Source: Romanomermis culicivorax
Taxonomy: Eukaryota; Nematoda; Enoplea; Mermithida; Mermithidae
NCBI GenBank assembly: GCA_963922205.1
Contig: CAWUHX010000364.1
Coordinates: 186,001-250,000 of the forward strand
Length of the DNA: 64,000 nucleotides
Direction of reading: 5' to 3'
Of the stretch, positions 1 to 11,757 are shown piece after piece. Position 1 is the first letter of the stretch, and every line of letters starts with the position of its first letter. The notes under the pieces were generated by a model. The model made no database searches and was not told the origin of the DNA. It saw only the letters and a program-made list of their open reading frames with translations. The position numbers and the translations under genes were made by a program.

Positions 1-1188
1 CGCCGGTACCATCTTTTTTGGGCTTTCACTTGTCATCATAGAGGACTTGACCATTGATTTCTTGTGTAATTCAAGTTAATTATGCTCTTGGATAGTTTGC
101 TAGAAAATTTGTTCAACAACGCTTGTAGATTAGGCTTTTAAGTCGAACATTTCAATTTTTTCTCCAATTTTAATGAATTAACTTCTCTAAAAACACCGGA
201 AGGCTTGAAAAAGCTCAAAAACAGTGCGATAAAGCGTCTGTGAGCATTTTTAAGCCAAAAAACGGATTTTAAGACGAAAAAAAATTTTTCCACATGTGGA
301 AAAAAAATTTGACCCCTTTCCACATTTGTGGAAAAAAGTTCGTGGAAAAAAAACAGTGGCTGTGTGTAAAAAAACCCCGCTCCAGAGAGTCCTGAGGTCT
401 ACAGTAAAAGAGTAATCAGTCGATCAACATAGCTGAAAATCAACAAATGACAATCTAATATCCGATTGAAACAGTGATGTTCTCATCTGTGACGTCAAGG
501 GCCGAAACTAGCCAGCAGTTAATCAGAAAAATGAATCGGTGCACATGTATAAACTGAACAGATACAAAACACTATACCCATCACCTGGTTGAAAAATGCA
601 ATGGATTGTCTTTCTCTATAAGAAGTCTTATAAATTGACAAATGGCACAAAAAAGGTACCGCCCTCGAAGTCATTTAGACAACGCCTCTACTGTAGGATT
701 TTTTTGTCAAAAATTGGTAAGAGTAGGTTGTTTAGGCTCAAAAATTTTCACATGCGACAAATGGTTAGCACGGAATAAAAAAACAAAATATGAAATAATA
801 TTTGCTTTCCACTATTCACTAGTAAGAAAAGTAGACTATGGATGATAGGTTGCATCCCTCAACCGTTCTACAACGGATCTACTTTTCTAACTGAAGTGGG
901 TGCTTGCTCCTACGAATTACAAAGATAACAATGATTCGGTCTGCGGCCAAGTCTGCATCTCAAACACCAGATTCATGCGGATGATGTGAATTCTGCACAC
1001 ATTTACAGTGTTTTCATACCATGCCTGTAAATTAAAAAAAGACAAAAATTAACAAAAAGAAAGATTTTACTCAGAAATAGCAGAAAATCGTAAGGATACG
1101 AAATATTTTTATAATGCTTGCTTTCTAGTTTAAATCTTACAGGCATCTCGAAAAAACAGATTATATACGTAAGATTAAATGAGTTATC
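1..1188. other. non-coding flank of Element 1
   Basis: No exon with coding character is visible. The stretch holds low-complexity A/T runs and a short inverted motif near 290-345 (CCACATGTGG and CCACATTTGTGG). Short open frames on both strands have no family resemblance and biased lysine/phenylalanine content, so I treat them as chance. Confidence 0.5.
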
Positions 1189-2620
1189 AGTCACCTGCAG
1201 ACGAATTTCGCCCAACGTCATGTGATTCACATCATATTTTTCCGTTACGTTTTTCACCACTTTTCGTTTACAGTAACTTACCTTAATTTTGCATTCCGTT
1301 TTTATATTTTTACATGCATTTTTCTGTGTGTACTTTTGCGTTTCGTTTCTGTTTCTGTTTTTGCACTTTTATTTCCATTACCATTTGTTATTTTTCTGTT
1401 GCGCATGTAGAATACCGTATGTAACCTGCTAGTCAGAATTTCCATTGAAGATAAGCTCTCTGAGCTCATCGCTGTAATTGGAGCACATTCTGCACCTCTT
1501 ATCAGTACAAAACTAGCGACGTTTTGCAACCTGAAATGACTAGTTTGGAGATTCTCACTAGATGACATTCATATGTTTAGCATGGAGAGTGAAACTCGCC
1601 CCAATGCTTAACGTAGTGAACTAAAAAATGTCTATGTGACCATAGGCATCTTCTGCAGTGATTTCCGCTGTAGAAGTTAGCTTGGGTGTGTCTTAGCTCC
1701 GCCCAAGGCATACTGTAGATTACAGGGCCCTTTAAAAGTGCTGGTTTCATTAATTTTGCACTCATTTTTGGGCCTAATCGTCTTTGCATTTGCAGCCTGC
1801 ATTCCCGCATTTGCTTGTGTTGTTTTATTATAAATTTGCATATTTTGCCTGCATCCGCCACCTTCTTAATAAATTTACATATTCCCCTTCGGTCTCCCTT
1901 GTGTTGCCCGAAACTGTAATCCAACCTTAGGAGCTTACCTCGTCGCCTGTTGATCAAGAACCCCCATCGCCTCCCCGAGGAACGTTTTGGTATCCTGGCT
2001 TGCCGATCCGCATTCACCGACCCTCCATGCTGAATCGCTTTCGTATTACTGTGCCCACTTCCCCGTCATCCTTAGAACCCACATTTGACCTGTGAACCCG
2101 TCACCCAGCACTGAGTACTTTGAGAAGAGGATCAAGTGAGTCTTCTCAGGGGTTATTATTGTTGAGGGTATATTTGTGGGAATCCTCCTTAAGCGAGTTT
2201 TCCCTCGAGAGTACCCTCAGTTAGAAAAGCCCTTGAACCCTTAAGGTCAGGGCCAATAAGGGGATTTAGGTTGACAATCTGGTCCCCTACAGTAAGCCAT
2301 TCCACCAATGGCACAGTCCCTCATTCTCAGTGAATGAGGACTATGGATTGCCACCCCTGACGCGGCTGCATTGTCCATTATTCTACAGCTGAACCCTAGG
2401 ACATGGCCGAGGTACACCATAGGTTTTCCTGTGGTAGTACCAGCTGGCTTAGGTTCCTGAACTGAATAATCTCATGGAGCCACCCAATGGGGTCACAGCA
2501 TGTCACTTACAGTGTCATGGTCGTATTTCTTACAGAAGATAGTATGGGGTTTTCCCATCAATGTGACTGATCACCTATTCGTTTAATGTGGCATGCCTCC
2601 CCAATTCAGTTAATATGAGA
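1189..2620 (+). repeat. 5' LTR of Element 1
   Basis: Near-identical in length and order to 12660-14090 and recognisably related to the solo copy at 31077-32380. A TATA-like TTTAAAAG lies at 1731-1738 and an AATAAA polyadenylation signal at 1868-1873, so U3-R-U5 order on the + strand is plausible. The start is set by aligning with the other two copies, which both begin TGTCA. Antisense open frames inside the LTR (for example 1577-2017) are not taken as genes. Confidence 0.88.
1731..1738 (+). promoter_or_regulatory. TATA-like core promoter of LTR
   Basis: TTTAAAAG sits in a G/C-containing context and recurs at the equivalent place in the 3' LTR (13201-13208) and, as CTTAAAAG, in the solo LTR (31571-31578). 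An AATAAA follows about 130 bp downstream. Conservation across three copies supports a promoter role; the assignment is by motif only. Confidence 0.45.
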
Positions 2621-2638
2621 TGGTGAGGCTGGAAAATC
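2621..2638 (+). promoter_or_regulatory. probable tRNA primer-binding site of Element 1
   Basis: Directly after the end of the 5' LTR the sequence begins TGGTGAGGCTGG. A TGG start, complementary to the CCA end of a tRNA, immediately 3' of an LTR is the normal position for minus-strand priming. The tRNA species was not identified. Confidence 0.55.
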
Positions 2639-3954
2639 GACCTTTAAGTCTGGCTTCACAGCTCCCAGGAACGAACTTTTACCCTTTTAAGTGGAGATAC
2701 CTCTATCAATTCGGTAAATTTCGGTTTGAGTGGGGAAACCTCTCTCAAATCATGAGAATCACCACTTGAGTGGGGAAACCTCTCTCAGGTCAGCTGATTC
2801 GCATTCTGAGTGGGACTACTGACCCTTAGGATGATCTTTTGCCCTCATGTAAGTCGGATACGCCCTTAAAGCAGGTATACTGTCCCTTAGGTTGGAAATG
2901 GCCCTTATGTTTGAGTTTTGTGGCCAACTCAAAATGGGCCCCATTTGAGTAGAGTTTATTACTGTATGTCGGGATTAGCCCTTAGGAGTGATCAAATTAA
3001 TGATTCTTGTGTGTAACTTATCGCCTTATGCGTTTTGTACAGCCCGTAAGCTTTAATAAATCCCCTGGTGTAAGGTTTTCCCCCAGAGTTGATCCCCAAG
3101 AGTCAAATTTCCCAGAGTTGAGTTTAAATAGAGTATTCTGCCTAACCTCCTCTGAGCTTTCTTCTTTTATTTTCTTTTTCCATTCTCTTTAAAATTGGGT
3201 CTCATTCCAGTGCTTGTGATCTAGCAGGTTACTGTACCGCCGTAGGGTTATTTGGATACGGTACGACTGCAATTTGCACATACTCTGACAACAGTATACC
3301 TGAGTAGGGGTATTTGAGTATCACAGTCTATGAGGCTTTACAGTCCCTGAAGGTTTCGGGATCTCCGATCACGAGATACAGCACCCCTTCCGCTCCTGAT
3401 TCTGGACGTCAAGTGTGGACGTGATTTGTTATCTGTGTCGGGTATTAGTGTCAACAAACTTTTTCAAATTTTTCTTATCTTTACTGAGCATTAGCCAAGT
3501 TGCTCATTTTCTGGCCAAAACAAACTAAATCATACAGTTGACACATATAACACCGTACTTAGTAGATCACATGCTTATCTCATCCACCTCAAATTTTATT
3601 TTATTTACTTTACTTTTTATTTTCTCGGTCATCTATACATAATGTGTGACACCAATTGTAATATTTTTTTCGCCCAATAAATTTTCTTATCTCAAAAATC
3701 AAATCAAATAAAAACTCATAACCTACTTTCTCTACTTTCTAAATAAACAAAATAAATTTTCTCCTTTCCCTTTCTACTAAATCAAACCTTCTCAATTCAA
3801 AAAAAAGAAAAAAAAAATTTTCGTGTCACACATACGTCATAGTTGGCAACCCTTCAGTAGGTCATTATTCTTATTTTATCCACCTACTGTATGGTCGTCT
3901 TTCTTGTCTGTCTCTGTGAGTTGTTGCACGTGGTAATGATTTCACAAATCGTAA
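2639..3954 (+). other. 5' leader of Element 1, proximal part
   Basis: Non-coding leader. Around 2690-2860 a short unit is repeated (GAGTGGGGAAACCTCTCTCA at about 2734 and 2769, with weaker relatives nearby). From about 3590 to 3830 the sequence is A/T-rich and simple. No gag-like reading frame is seen here. Confidence 0.5.
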
Positions 3955-4690
3955 CCACTGACGTCAGCAACAATAACATACCGTGTTGTTGTTATGAGAT
4001 GGTGTGTCTTGGTGACCCTACCCTCTGATGTCCACAACTGACTCACATGCTGCTGTTGCACTGAGGTACATGACTTTCTGAGTCATGCCTCTGACATCAG
4101 CAATGGCTGCATAGCACGTAGCTGTTCAGGGGTTGCTGGTTCTCTGTATCCTCCCCTGGCATCTGCAACAGCTGCATCCCTTGCTGTTGCTTTGAGGGGT
4201 GGGTGGCCCTCGGGCTCTACCTCTGACATCAGCAACAGCAACATAACATGTTGTTATTGGGGGATGGTGACCTTACGGCACCCTCTCTCTGACATCTGCA
4301 ACAGCAGAGGTTCGTGTTGTTACTTCAGGACTGGTCAGAGCACTGGTTCCAGTCCTTGACGTCAGCAACAACAATGCTACATGTTGTTGTTCGGAGATGT
4401 GAGGCCTTACAAACTGCACATCTGACGTCTGCAACAACTGTATCTTATGTCATTGCTGTAGGGTAGTTGATACTCAGCTATGGCCTTTTGACGTCAGCAA
4501 TGGCGACACTCCCTGTTGCCATAGCAGGGTTGCTGGTCTTAGGGCCCTATCTACTGATGTCTGCAATGATAACCTTTCTATTCCAGTATTGGAATTGAGG
4601 TTTTACAATCCTATTCTGGCGTACGCAATGGCAATGCTCCGTGTTGCCGTAAGGGGTTTGTGGCAAGATAAATTCCCTTCTGTGTCAGCC
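3955..4690 (+). repeat. degenerate tandem array of hairpin-forming ~66-bp units in the leader
   Basis: About eleven units begin with a TGACRTCWGCAACA-like box, near 3959, 4029, 4089, 4156, 4225, 4289, 4358, 4421, 4489, 4554 and 4617. In many units this box is followed about 20-25 bases later by a complementary TGTTGTTGTT-like run, so each unit could form a small stem-loop in RNA. The array lies in the leader just upstream of the gag-like frame, where packaging or translation signals occur in LTR elements; that role is inference. Confidence 0.7.
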
Positions 4691-4880
4691 TACTTTTCTG
4701 GCTGTTCTGAGAGCTAAAACCTTGTTTTTTTCTAGCCCCATCATCCAGGGGTCCCTAGTTACTGTAAAGAACAATTGTTAAAGCCTCAAAAATGCCATCG
4801 TGTAAACAATCTTGTAATTCCTGCACCTCTTTGCGGTGAGACCACAAGAGTAACACTTACCTTACTTTCACAAAATAGAG

Positions 4881-5689
4881 TTGCCTAGACGTTCCTGCCA
4901 TCTCAGTTCTAGTTCTAAAAAGACCAGTGAGCCTCTCTCTATTCAGTTTGATCGGATAGCTTCACAGGCACGATTATCAGTCTTAGCCACCTTACAGGAA
5001 GATGAACCCTCAACTATGAAGTCAGAAGTTGACCTACCTCCACAGATTGAGAATAAGGTCCAGGCTGCATTTGAGAATGCCCTTGGACCACTCAACCAAA
5101 AGCTGGAGGCCATGAAAGGCAGGAGGCGCCCTCCTGTGTCCAGCTTCATGGCCCCTCCTGCCTTTTTGGGTGCTTTTGGTGAGTCTATTACATATGGCTG
5201 CTGACTTGGTGCTTTCAGTGCCAGTGGCACTGCAGATATTGGGGCCCGAGGTCGCTCAAGGAGGGCTCGAGTTTATTGCCGATGGAACTATTCCCGCCAC
5301 TACGGTTAACAAGATCCTGTTGGACAGTGAACCATTGTTGCGAGCAGTGGATGCCATCTGCCGTGATGTGGAACAGGGGAGTCGCAACGGGCAGCCCACA
5401 GCAGTAGTTGCTGCACTATGATCAACAATGAGGACAGGAGCCCAGAAACTGGTGGCGAGTGCCCAGCAGCAATCAGTTGCCGCTGCAAAATTGCTGACCA
5501 AGGTCACCAATGCCTTTAGAGAGATGTTGCGCGCCGTCAACAACGACGTCAGCATCATCCAGGTGTGGCCTTTCCTGACGGCTACCACCCCCCAGTCCCC
5601 AAACATTGGCGTTCTTCGCGGAGTCCACCCTGGTCATTGACTTGCCTGGTGAGGAGCTGATATCATCCAATGATGATGACGAAGAATGA
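4881..5689 (+). pseudogene. gag-like gene of Element 1 (broken)
   Basis: Open frames 4881-5204, 5170-5640 and a short acidic tail ending with TGA at 5687-5689 lie in three successive frames and together span about 270 codons. One in-frame TGA (5419-5421) and two frameshifts (about 5170-5205 and about 5600) break it. The product would be hydrophilic, alanine- and glutamine-rich in the middle, with an acidic end (EELISSNDDDEE). No zinc knuckle or major-homology-like motif is visible, so the gag label rests on its position between leader and the other element genes. The end overlaps the ATG of the envelope-like frame (5670). I cannot name a start codon with confidence: the frame opens at a TTG, and a separate ATG frame at 4792 closes after 15 codons. 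Confidence 0.5.
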
Positions 5690-7484
5690 AACGGCCGGAC
5701 GGGCCGACGCTGTACATATTAGTGTATATTTACGAGCACCATTTGTAAATAGCTTGTACATAATAAATTGGGCCTTTGTGACATTAATGTTCTTAGGAAT
5801 GAGCTCTGCAATACATGCTACTCAGTACCATATTTGTGGTCTTTCAAGAAGCAGTCATCCACTTGAGCTACCTCAAAAAGTTGAATGCAAGCCACCAAAA
5901 TCTTCATGGAGTCCATGACGCATGAATGTTACAGTGTATGTTCCTAGTTCAGATCCAATCATTGCTTTAGTGTGAAAGTGCACTTTGCGTAACCATAAGG
6001 TGTGCACCAACACTGGTTTCTTTGGATTTAGGGGCATTACTGCAGACGTCATTACTACTCAGCATCTAGCGCCTGCAGCTTGTACGTTAGCACATTGCAC
6101 AAAGGTGTTTGGTTCACAAAAGCTTGTGGAAATACGCCCTGGCTTTTATAGCACTAACCAAACACTGGACATGATGTACTCATGGTGCTGCAGTGACATC
6201 TGCAAGACGGTGACCAACCTCTTCATCGAGGAGGGACACGTCGCTTTGTGGAATGGCACTACAGTTCTAAGTGCCTTAGGAGATGTAGGTGGATGCAGTC
6301 CCACTGCAGGTCAATGCACTACTCTAGACGGGGTAATTGTTTGGCCTGCAACAAACTTTACAGCACAGTGTCACTATCGTCCTCAAGGAAATTACACTGC
6401 ATCTGTGTCAGGGAACCATATCATCATCGATGATTTGCAGGTTGCCCTGAAGATCCCAGGAAACTCTTGCATCTTGCGGTTATGTCCCGACCTCTGGTTA
6501 AACACAGTGTGGATGGATCAGGGTCTTCTTCTACACATCCACGGAAGATTTAATATGACCCAAAGGTTGTTCAGATTTGCAGAGGACTCATGTCCTGACC
6601 CCATCAATGCCAAACTGAACTACCTGGCTCAGCAGGTCAAAGAGTCAGAAATTAACAATTTTCGGTCCATGTGGCTTGAGCTTTGCTCTCACGCTCGATG
6701 CTGCCTTGATCTGACTTGGCAGTTGCTTCGCTTTGACCCTACCCTGGGGGCCCGGGCATTTCTGCAAAGGAATGACCTGATGGCGGAATCCACGGGTGAA
6801 GCACTGATGATATGGTCGTGTCAAAAGGTCAATGCCACCTATGTCTACCACTCCTACCAGGTGGGAGACACCTGTTACAAGTATCTACCTGTACAGGTTG
6901 GCGGTACCATTTACTTTGCCACCCCCGGTGGCCCAGATCTCATTAAATTCAGCCCAAAAGTGCCATGTGATCACCACTTTTCAGGGATTTTCCAAAATCG
7001 CTTGGGCTGGTTTACTGAGTCCGGCACAGTCCATGTGAGCCCCATTCCGCTTGAACTTTTCTGGAAACAGCGCTCCAATGTCACGCACTTTGACGCCACT
7101 GCCTCTTCCATGATCAGTTGGCGATGACCCCTTTGCTTTCTTTAAACAATATGTTTACAGGACTGAGCAAATTGAAGCGGTCTTGAACTGGTTGGTAAAT
7201 TTTACCACTGGTCTATCCCTACTAACAATTCTCTCTATCAGGCAGTTGCAGGGGTAGGGACTGACATCAAGGCCTCTCTGGAATGTGTTGGTCTGGCAGC
7301 AAACCATGTGATTACTGGTCAGCAGCACAATCTCATACAAGGCTTACAGTCTCTTCTGAGTGGACCAGTGCAGCTGATCTTTAACACCCTCATCACCCTG
7401 GCAATGCTGGCTGGTACAGAATATCTCTGGGTTATCCTATTATCTCAGCTACTGCCTGTGGAAAAGACAGGTCCAGTTTGCTAG
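5670..7484 (+). pseudogene. envelope-like glycoprotein gene of Element 1 (broken)
   Basis: The frame starts with ATG at 5670. It is interrupted by TGA at 5916 and 5973, is then open to TGA at 7125, passes through one or more frameshifts (about 7130-7260), and ends with TAG at 7482-7484. Visible features are a hydrophobic segment near 5750-5815 that could be a signal peptide, a long cysteine-rich ectodomain with many N-x-T/S sites (several between 6160 and 7090), and hydrophobic stretches at about 7180-7240 and 7375-7460, the last fitting a membrane anchor. This is the layout of a class-I-like or related viral surface glycoprotein. I could not assign it to a known envelope family. It overlaps the start of the pol frame (a different frame), so env seems to be expressed ahead of pol. 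Too broken to make a full protein as it stands. Confidence 0.6.
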
Positions 7485-7497
7485 CCAATACTCTCCG

Positions 7498-8070
7498 TTG
7501 AGTCTTTTCTGTAAAGTCAAATGTTGGGTCAGTTTTCATTACATGCAGAATGATGTACCATCCCAGTTAGAGAGAATTACTCCATGTTTTGTCATGCTGG
7601 TCGATGCCAAGGAAACTCCAGCTTTCCTTGACACTGGTTGTCCACTGACTATCATTAGTCAACGTCTTCACAAGGCTTTGATTAAAAAAAGTCCGAAGGC
7701 TGTGATGGCCTTCCAGCAACATCACGACTTTAACCCGTTGATGAGTATCAATGGGAAGACTGTTCATATGCTCCTATCAAGACAGTATGAGATCATGTTG
7801 TCCTGAACCTGTCAGCCACACACACAAGTGGATGTACATCTCCATGTGTGTAAGACTACATCTCCTTTTTGGGCACTGGTAGATCTGATTCTTGGATTGG
7901 ACTTCCTGGAACAATTCAAGAATATCATGTTTAATTACCAAGGACACATCTGTCAGCTGAACATGGTAGAAATGCCACTTCTGCTGACAGCGGCTGAGAT
8001 TGATAAGGTCGAACCCTGGTGGGAGAGTGCACATTCACTATCAAGGGCCTCCCATAGGTCCGGGTCTTGA
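7498..8070 (+). pseudogene. pol segment: first retropepsin-like aspartic protease domain
   Basis: The same frame as the rest of pol. Upstream half: FLDTGCPLTIIS gives the catalytic D-T-G. Downstream half: ILGLDFLEQF matches the (I/V)-L/V-G-x-D/N-F-L segment that ends retropepsins. A TGA at 7804-7806 separates the two halves, and the frame ends with TGA at 8068-8070. It would process polyproteins if expressed. It is followed about 500 bases later by a second protease domain, which is unusual. The frame is still open upstream into the end of the envelope-like gene, so a true start is not evident. Confidence 0.65.
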
Positions 8071-8502
8071 TCAAGATCAAGGACTTCGTCCATTTCTTGG
8101 CCACCCTCGTGGGCTTCCTCCATTGCCTCATCACGTGGGTCGACCAGAGGTAGCCGGACCTCTTCCAGACGGGCCAGTCGTCATTTAATGGCCAGGTCAG
8201 GGTCAAGTTGCCCTCAACCGTCACCTCGAAACTCTCCGGTTACACTGGAGAAGGGCCGGTTCCATGAGCCTAGTGATTCAGATGCACCTGCGTCACCTGT
8301 GTTAGAGGTGCCACCACTCTCTGATACAGAATTTGAATCGCTAGGAACTACTTAGAGCTCAGGAGAGCGATGGGATCATGTGCTTACTGTGCAGGTTCAT
8401 CCCACTCCTGGGACTAATCCAGAATCATCTGTTGGTTATGCTCTGGTGGGGTTACTCTGGCGCACCAGTGTGCCGATACCAAGGCAGACCAATACGCCAT
8501 AG
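8071..8502 (+). other. pol linker between the two protease domains
   Basis: The pol frame stays open here except for TAG at 8353-8355 and TAG at 8500-8502. The encoded stretch is serine/arginine-rich, then acidic and proline-rich, with no recognised domain. It looks like a disordered linker between the two protease domains. Confidence 0.5.
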
Positions 8503-8910
8503 TTGAGTTTTGGGGATACTGCACCTGATCCAGGTCATGTAGTATCAGCCTTTTACCCCATTGAAATGAGGACCCCTCATATCAGAGTTCTCCTGAACAA
8601 TTGGGTGGAGGCCAAAGCTCTGATTGATACAGGAGCCATTTTCTCACTCCTGGATCACAAGTTGGCAGTCGAGTTACCGGACTTGGTGCTCACAGAGACT
8701 AGGGCTCGCCCCATAGCAGCCATTGGGTCTCCGATTCTACTGCTAGGCACCGCCTATGTCACAGAGACAGTAGCTGATGTCTCTGAACGGATTCAGGTCC
8801 AAATTCAAGAGAATTTTTCAGCTTAACTAGTCTTGGGGATGAACTTCCTCGGATGGTTCAATTGTGTCAGCTTGAACTGGGAGAAATCCTTTCTTCAGTT
8901 CAAGGAACTT
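8503..8910 (+). pseudogene. pol segment: second retropepsin-like protease domain
   Basis: ALIDTGAIFSLLD supplies the catalytic D-T-G at about 8617-8650. After a TAA at 8824-8826 the same frame continues LVLGMNFLGWF, the conserved C-terminal G-x-N/D-F-L of retropepsins. The domain is close to the usual ~110 residues and lies immediately before RT, where gypsy elements normally carry protease. It is therefore the more likely ancestral protease, with the 7498-8070 copy an extra one. The single stop makes this copy a pseudogene unless read through. Confidence 0.7.
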
Positions 8911-10461
8911 CGGGTTCCGTGTGAGGGCCTCTTTTACAATCCTCCCTCTGCTCGTGGTGCACTGCCCTTGCAGGAGTTGATTGTCCTTGAACCTCGCTCG
9001 CTGATGCAATTTACTGCACCTGTACCTTCACTCTATGGGAATGTGCCCGAGGTAGCTTTCTTCCCTAAGCCCCTCTTGGGACAGCAACGCAGCATATATT
9101 TTGCTGGTACTGTGAGTACTGTGACTAACGATTGCATACTCTTACAGGTAGTTAACCCGAGTACACACTCAGTGGTTCTCTACCCGCACATGACCATCGG
9201 TCATGTGCAGATGCACACTGATTCCTCATGGGGATCGGCGGTCAAGTCTGATACCATTCTTGATCAGAAGTGGGTTGAAGCGAATGCTGTGAAATCTCCG
9301 GATATTTCCTCACAGGACAAGACAGCATTACCCGACCTACTGGTTGCATTCACTGATCTCTATGCTATTGATGAGAAGGACACAGGTTGGACTGATCTCG
9401 TGCACCACGAGATCTGTATGGGTGATGCTCGCCCAGTCCGCTGTTTCCCTTACCCCACTGGGCCCAAGGAAAAGGACCTCATTATACAAGAAGTCAGAGC
9501 ACTCCAGGAAAAAGGTATCATCCCACCTAGGACTTCCCCCTGGGCTACGAATACCGTCCTGGTGCACAAGAAAAATGGGTCACACTGGATGTGTGTTGAT
9601 TTTCATGCTATTAACGAGGTCACAAAAAAGGATGTCTATCTTCTCCCAAGGATTGATGACATCCTCAACACACTCAAGGGTATGAAATACTTTACTACCC
9701 TTGATCAGGCTAATGCCTACTGGTCCATACCTATTGCCGAGGCAGACAAGGAGAAAACAGTGTTTAATACACCTATTGGACTTTATGAGTTCAACTATCT
9801 GCCTTTTGGTCTTTGCAACACCCCTGGGACATTCCAACGTCTCATGGACCTGCTTCTCACAGCATTGCAGTGGCGTACAGCATTGACCTATCTTGACGAC
9901 ATCTTGGTGTTCGGGAACTCTCACACCCAGATGCTTGAGCAACTGACGGATGTGTTCACGCGTCTCTGTCAGGGTGCAATGAAGCTCAGACTGAGCAAGT
10001 GCAAATTTTCGCACTCTGAGGTGGAATATCTAGGCTACCATATCTCACAGAACAGCCTAGAACCAGATAAAGTCAAATTGGCTGCTGTCCAGGATCTACC
10101 CATTCCACAGATTGCCAAACACATCAAGTCTTTCCTTGGTCTTGTGTCTTATTATAGGGGTTTCATCCCTGGTTGCACCCGGCACAGCGAGCCACTGACC
10201 AAGCTTTTACGGAAGGAAGTTACCTTCCTGTGGTCAAAACCTCAGCAAGCGGCATTCGACGAACTCCGAAGATTTCTGACGAACCCTCCTATTCTGCGCC
10301 ATCCGGACTTTACAAAATATTTCATCCTTCAAACTGATGCAAGTATTTCAGGGATATCAGCAGTTCTGAGCCAGTTAGATGATGATGGACACGACCATCC
10401 TGTCCTGTACGCCAGTAGAGGGTTAAGGGCAGCTGTTGTCCATTTCATCAAGCACTTTTGA
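8833..10461 (+). pseudogene. pol: pol segment: reverse transcriptase and start of RNase H
   Basis: 542 codons without a stop. RT blocks are in order: SPWATNTVLVHKKNG (fingers), RIDDILNTLKG and YFTTLDQANAYWSI (first catalytic Asp), LPFGLCNTPGTFQRLM, then YLDDILVFG with the catalytic Asp pair (about 9892-9903). The connection is followed by FILQTDASISG (about 10321-10353), the first RNase H Asp. A TGA at 10459-10461 cuts RNase H in the middle; the same frame continues afterwards without an indel. The sequence is Ty3/gypsy type. Confidence 0.85.
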
Positions 10462-11757
10462 CCTTACCTCTTTCAACATGAGGTGGTCCTTCAGACTGAT
10501 CATACTGCTGTTAAGGCTGTGTTGGAGAAACCTAACCCTTCAGTCCAGATAGCTCGGTGGGGCCTTGCGCTCACTAAATTCAAACTGACAATTTGGCCGC
10601 GAAAAGGTCGGTCTAATGGTAATGCTGATGCATTATCAGGCCTGCCTGATCCTAATTCCCTTGCCGGGGAGAGTATCAACAATACTCCCCTATACAGACC
10701 CGAGGGAGAAGTAATGATGATCTCCTATGGAGCTCAGCGCATGGTGAGGTCATCTCAAATGACCACCAATGGTGTGCAGCACTTGATGAGGTCAGAGTCT
10801 TATGCTGAGATATCAAAGGATGCACAGCACCATGACCTTCTCCCAGCTCAATTTGAGGATCTGGATCAAGCCTCCATTCTCAGGTCACTAAAACCCTTCA
10901 GTGACCAGAATGATGTTAATGGCTACCACCTCTTGGATAACATCCTTCAGAAGTGGACAGGCGAGTCCAACAAGATTGTCATTCTCCGATCCATGGTTAC
11001 TACCATTATTGAGGCTCACCATAATGACATTCTTGCTGGACACTCTGGTGCTAAATGTATGGCGAGGCTTATAGCCCGCAGGTACTACTGGCCTTCCCTC
11101 AGTACGGACGTAAAGTCATTTTGTCAGTGGTGCGATCTTTGCCAATGGAATAAACCCGCATTACAAAAGACCCGAGCAGCTCTGAAACCGATCACCATAA
11201 CAGGGCCCTTTCATCGAGTAGGTGTGGACTGTTTGGGACCCATGATCACTATTGAGGCTGGCAACCTTTTTATTGTGGTCTTTATCCACTACTTTACCAA
11301 ATGGGTTGAGGCTTTCGCTACTCCGGACATTACTGTGCAAACCATAGCTCACCTTTTTGTTGCTCAAATTGTCTGCAGACATGGGGCACCGCAGATTCTT
11401 CAGTCTGATCATGGCACTGATTTCACATCCAAACTGAATACTGAAATCACTTCCATTTGTTTGACTAAGAAAATCCACTCCACCACTTATCACCTGATGA
11501 CAAATGGAGAAGTGGAAAGAGCTAATCAGATGCTAGCTACACAGCTATGTATGTATGTCCACCAAGGTCATACTGATTGGGATGAACACCTGCCATATTC
11601 TGTGTTCCTGGTCAACATTAGCATGAATGAGTCCACAAGATATTTCCCCTTTGAACTCATGTATGATCATAGGCCCATGCTACCTGTTGATGCAGCGCTC
11701 TCATTCAACCCTCCAGCCCATATCATTGATATTTCCACATATGATATGGAGGTTTAA
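10462..11757 (+). pseudogene. pol: pol segment: end of RNase H and integrase
   Basis: The frame continues from 8833-10461. The RNase H part ends with NADALS (NGNADALSGL). Integrase follows: a zinc-binding HHCC region (HHNDILAGH and FCQWCDLC, about 11007-11145), then the catalytic core with Asp in GVDCLGP (about 11227), Asp in SDHGTDF (about 11404) and Glu in GEVERAN (about 11510). The frame is closed by TAA at 11755-11757, inside what should be the integrase C-terminal part. Confidence 0.85.

Noticed and set aside
1577-2017. 146-codon antisense frame in the Element 1 LTR, with partial repeats at 13047-13235 and 13299-13487
   Set aside because: The equivalent region in the other LTR is broken, it runs against the element, and it has no protein-like composition.
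4792-4839. Fifteen-codon ATG frame with several Cys, followed by a donor-like GTGAGA, as a start exon for gag
   Set aside because: Neither nearby acceptor joins it to the gag-like frame without a stop.
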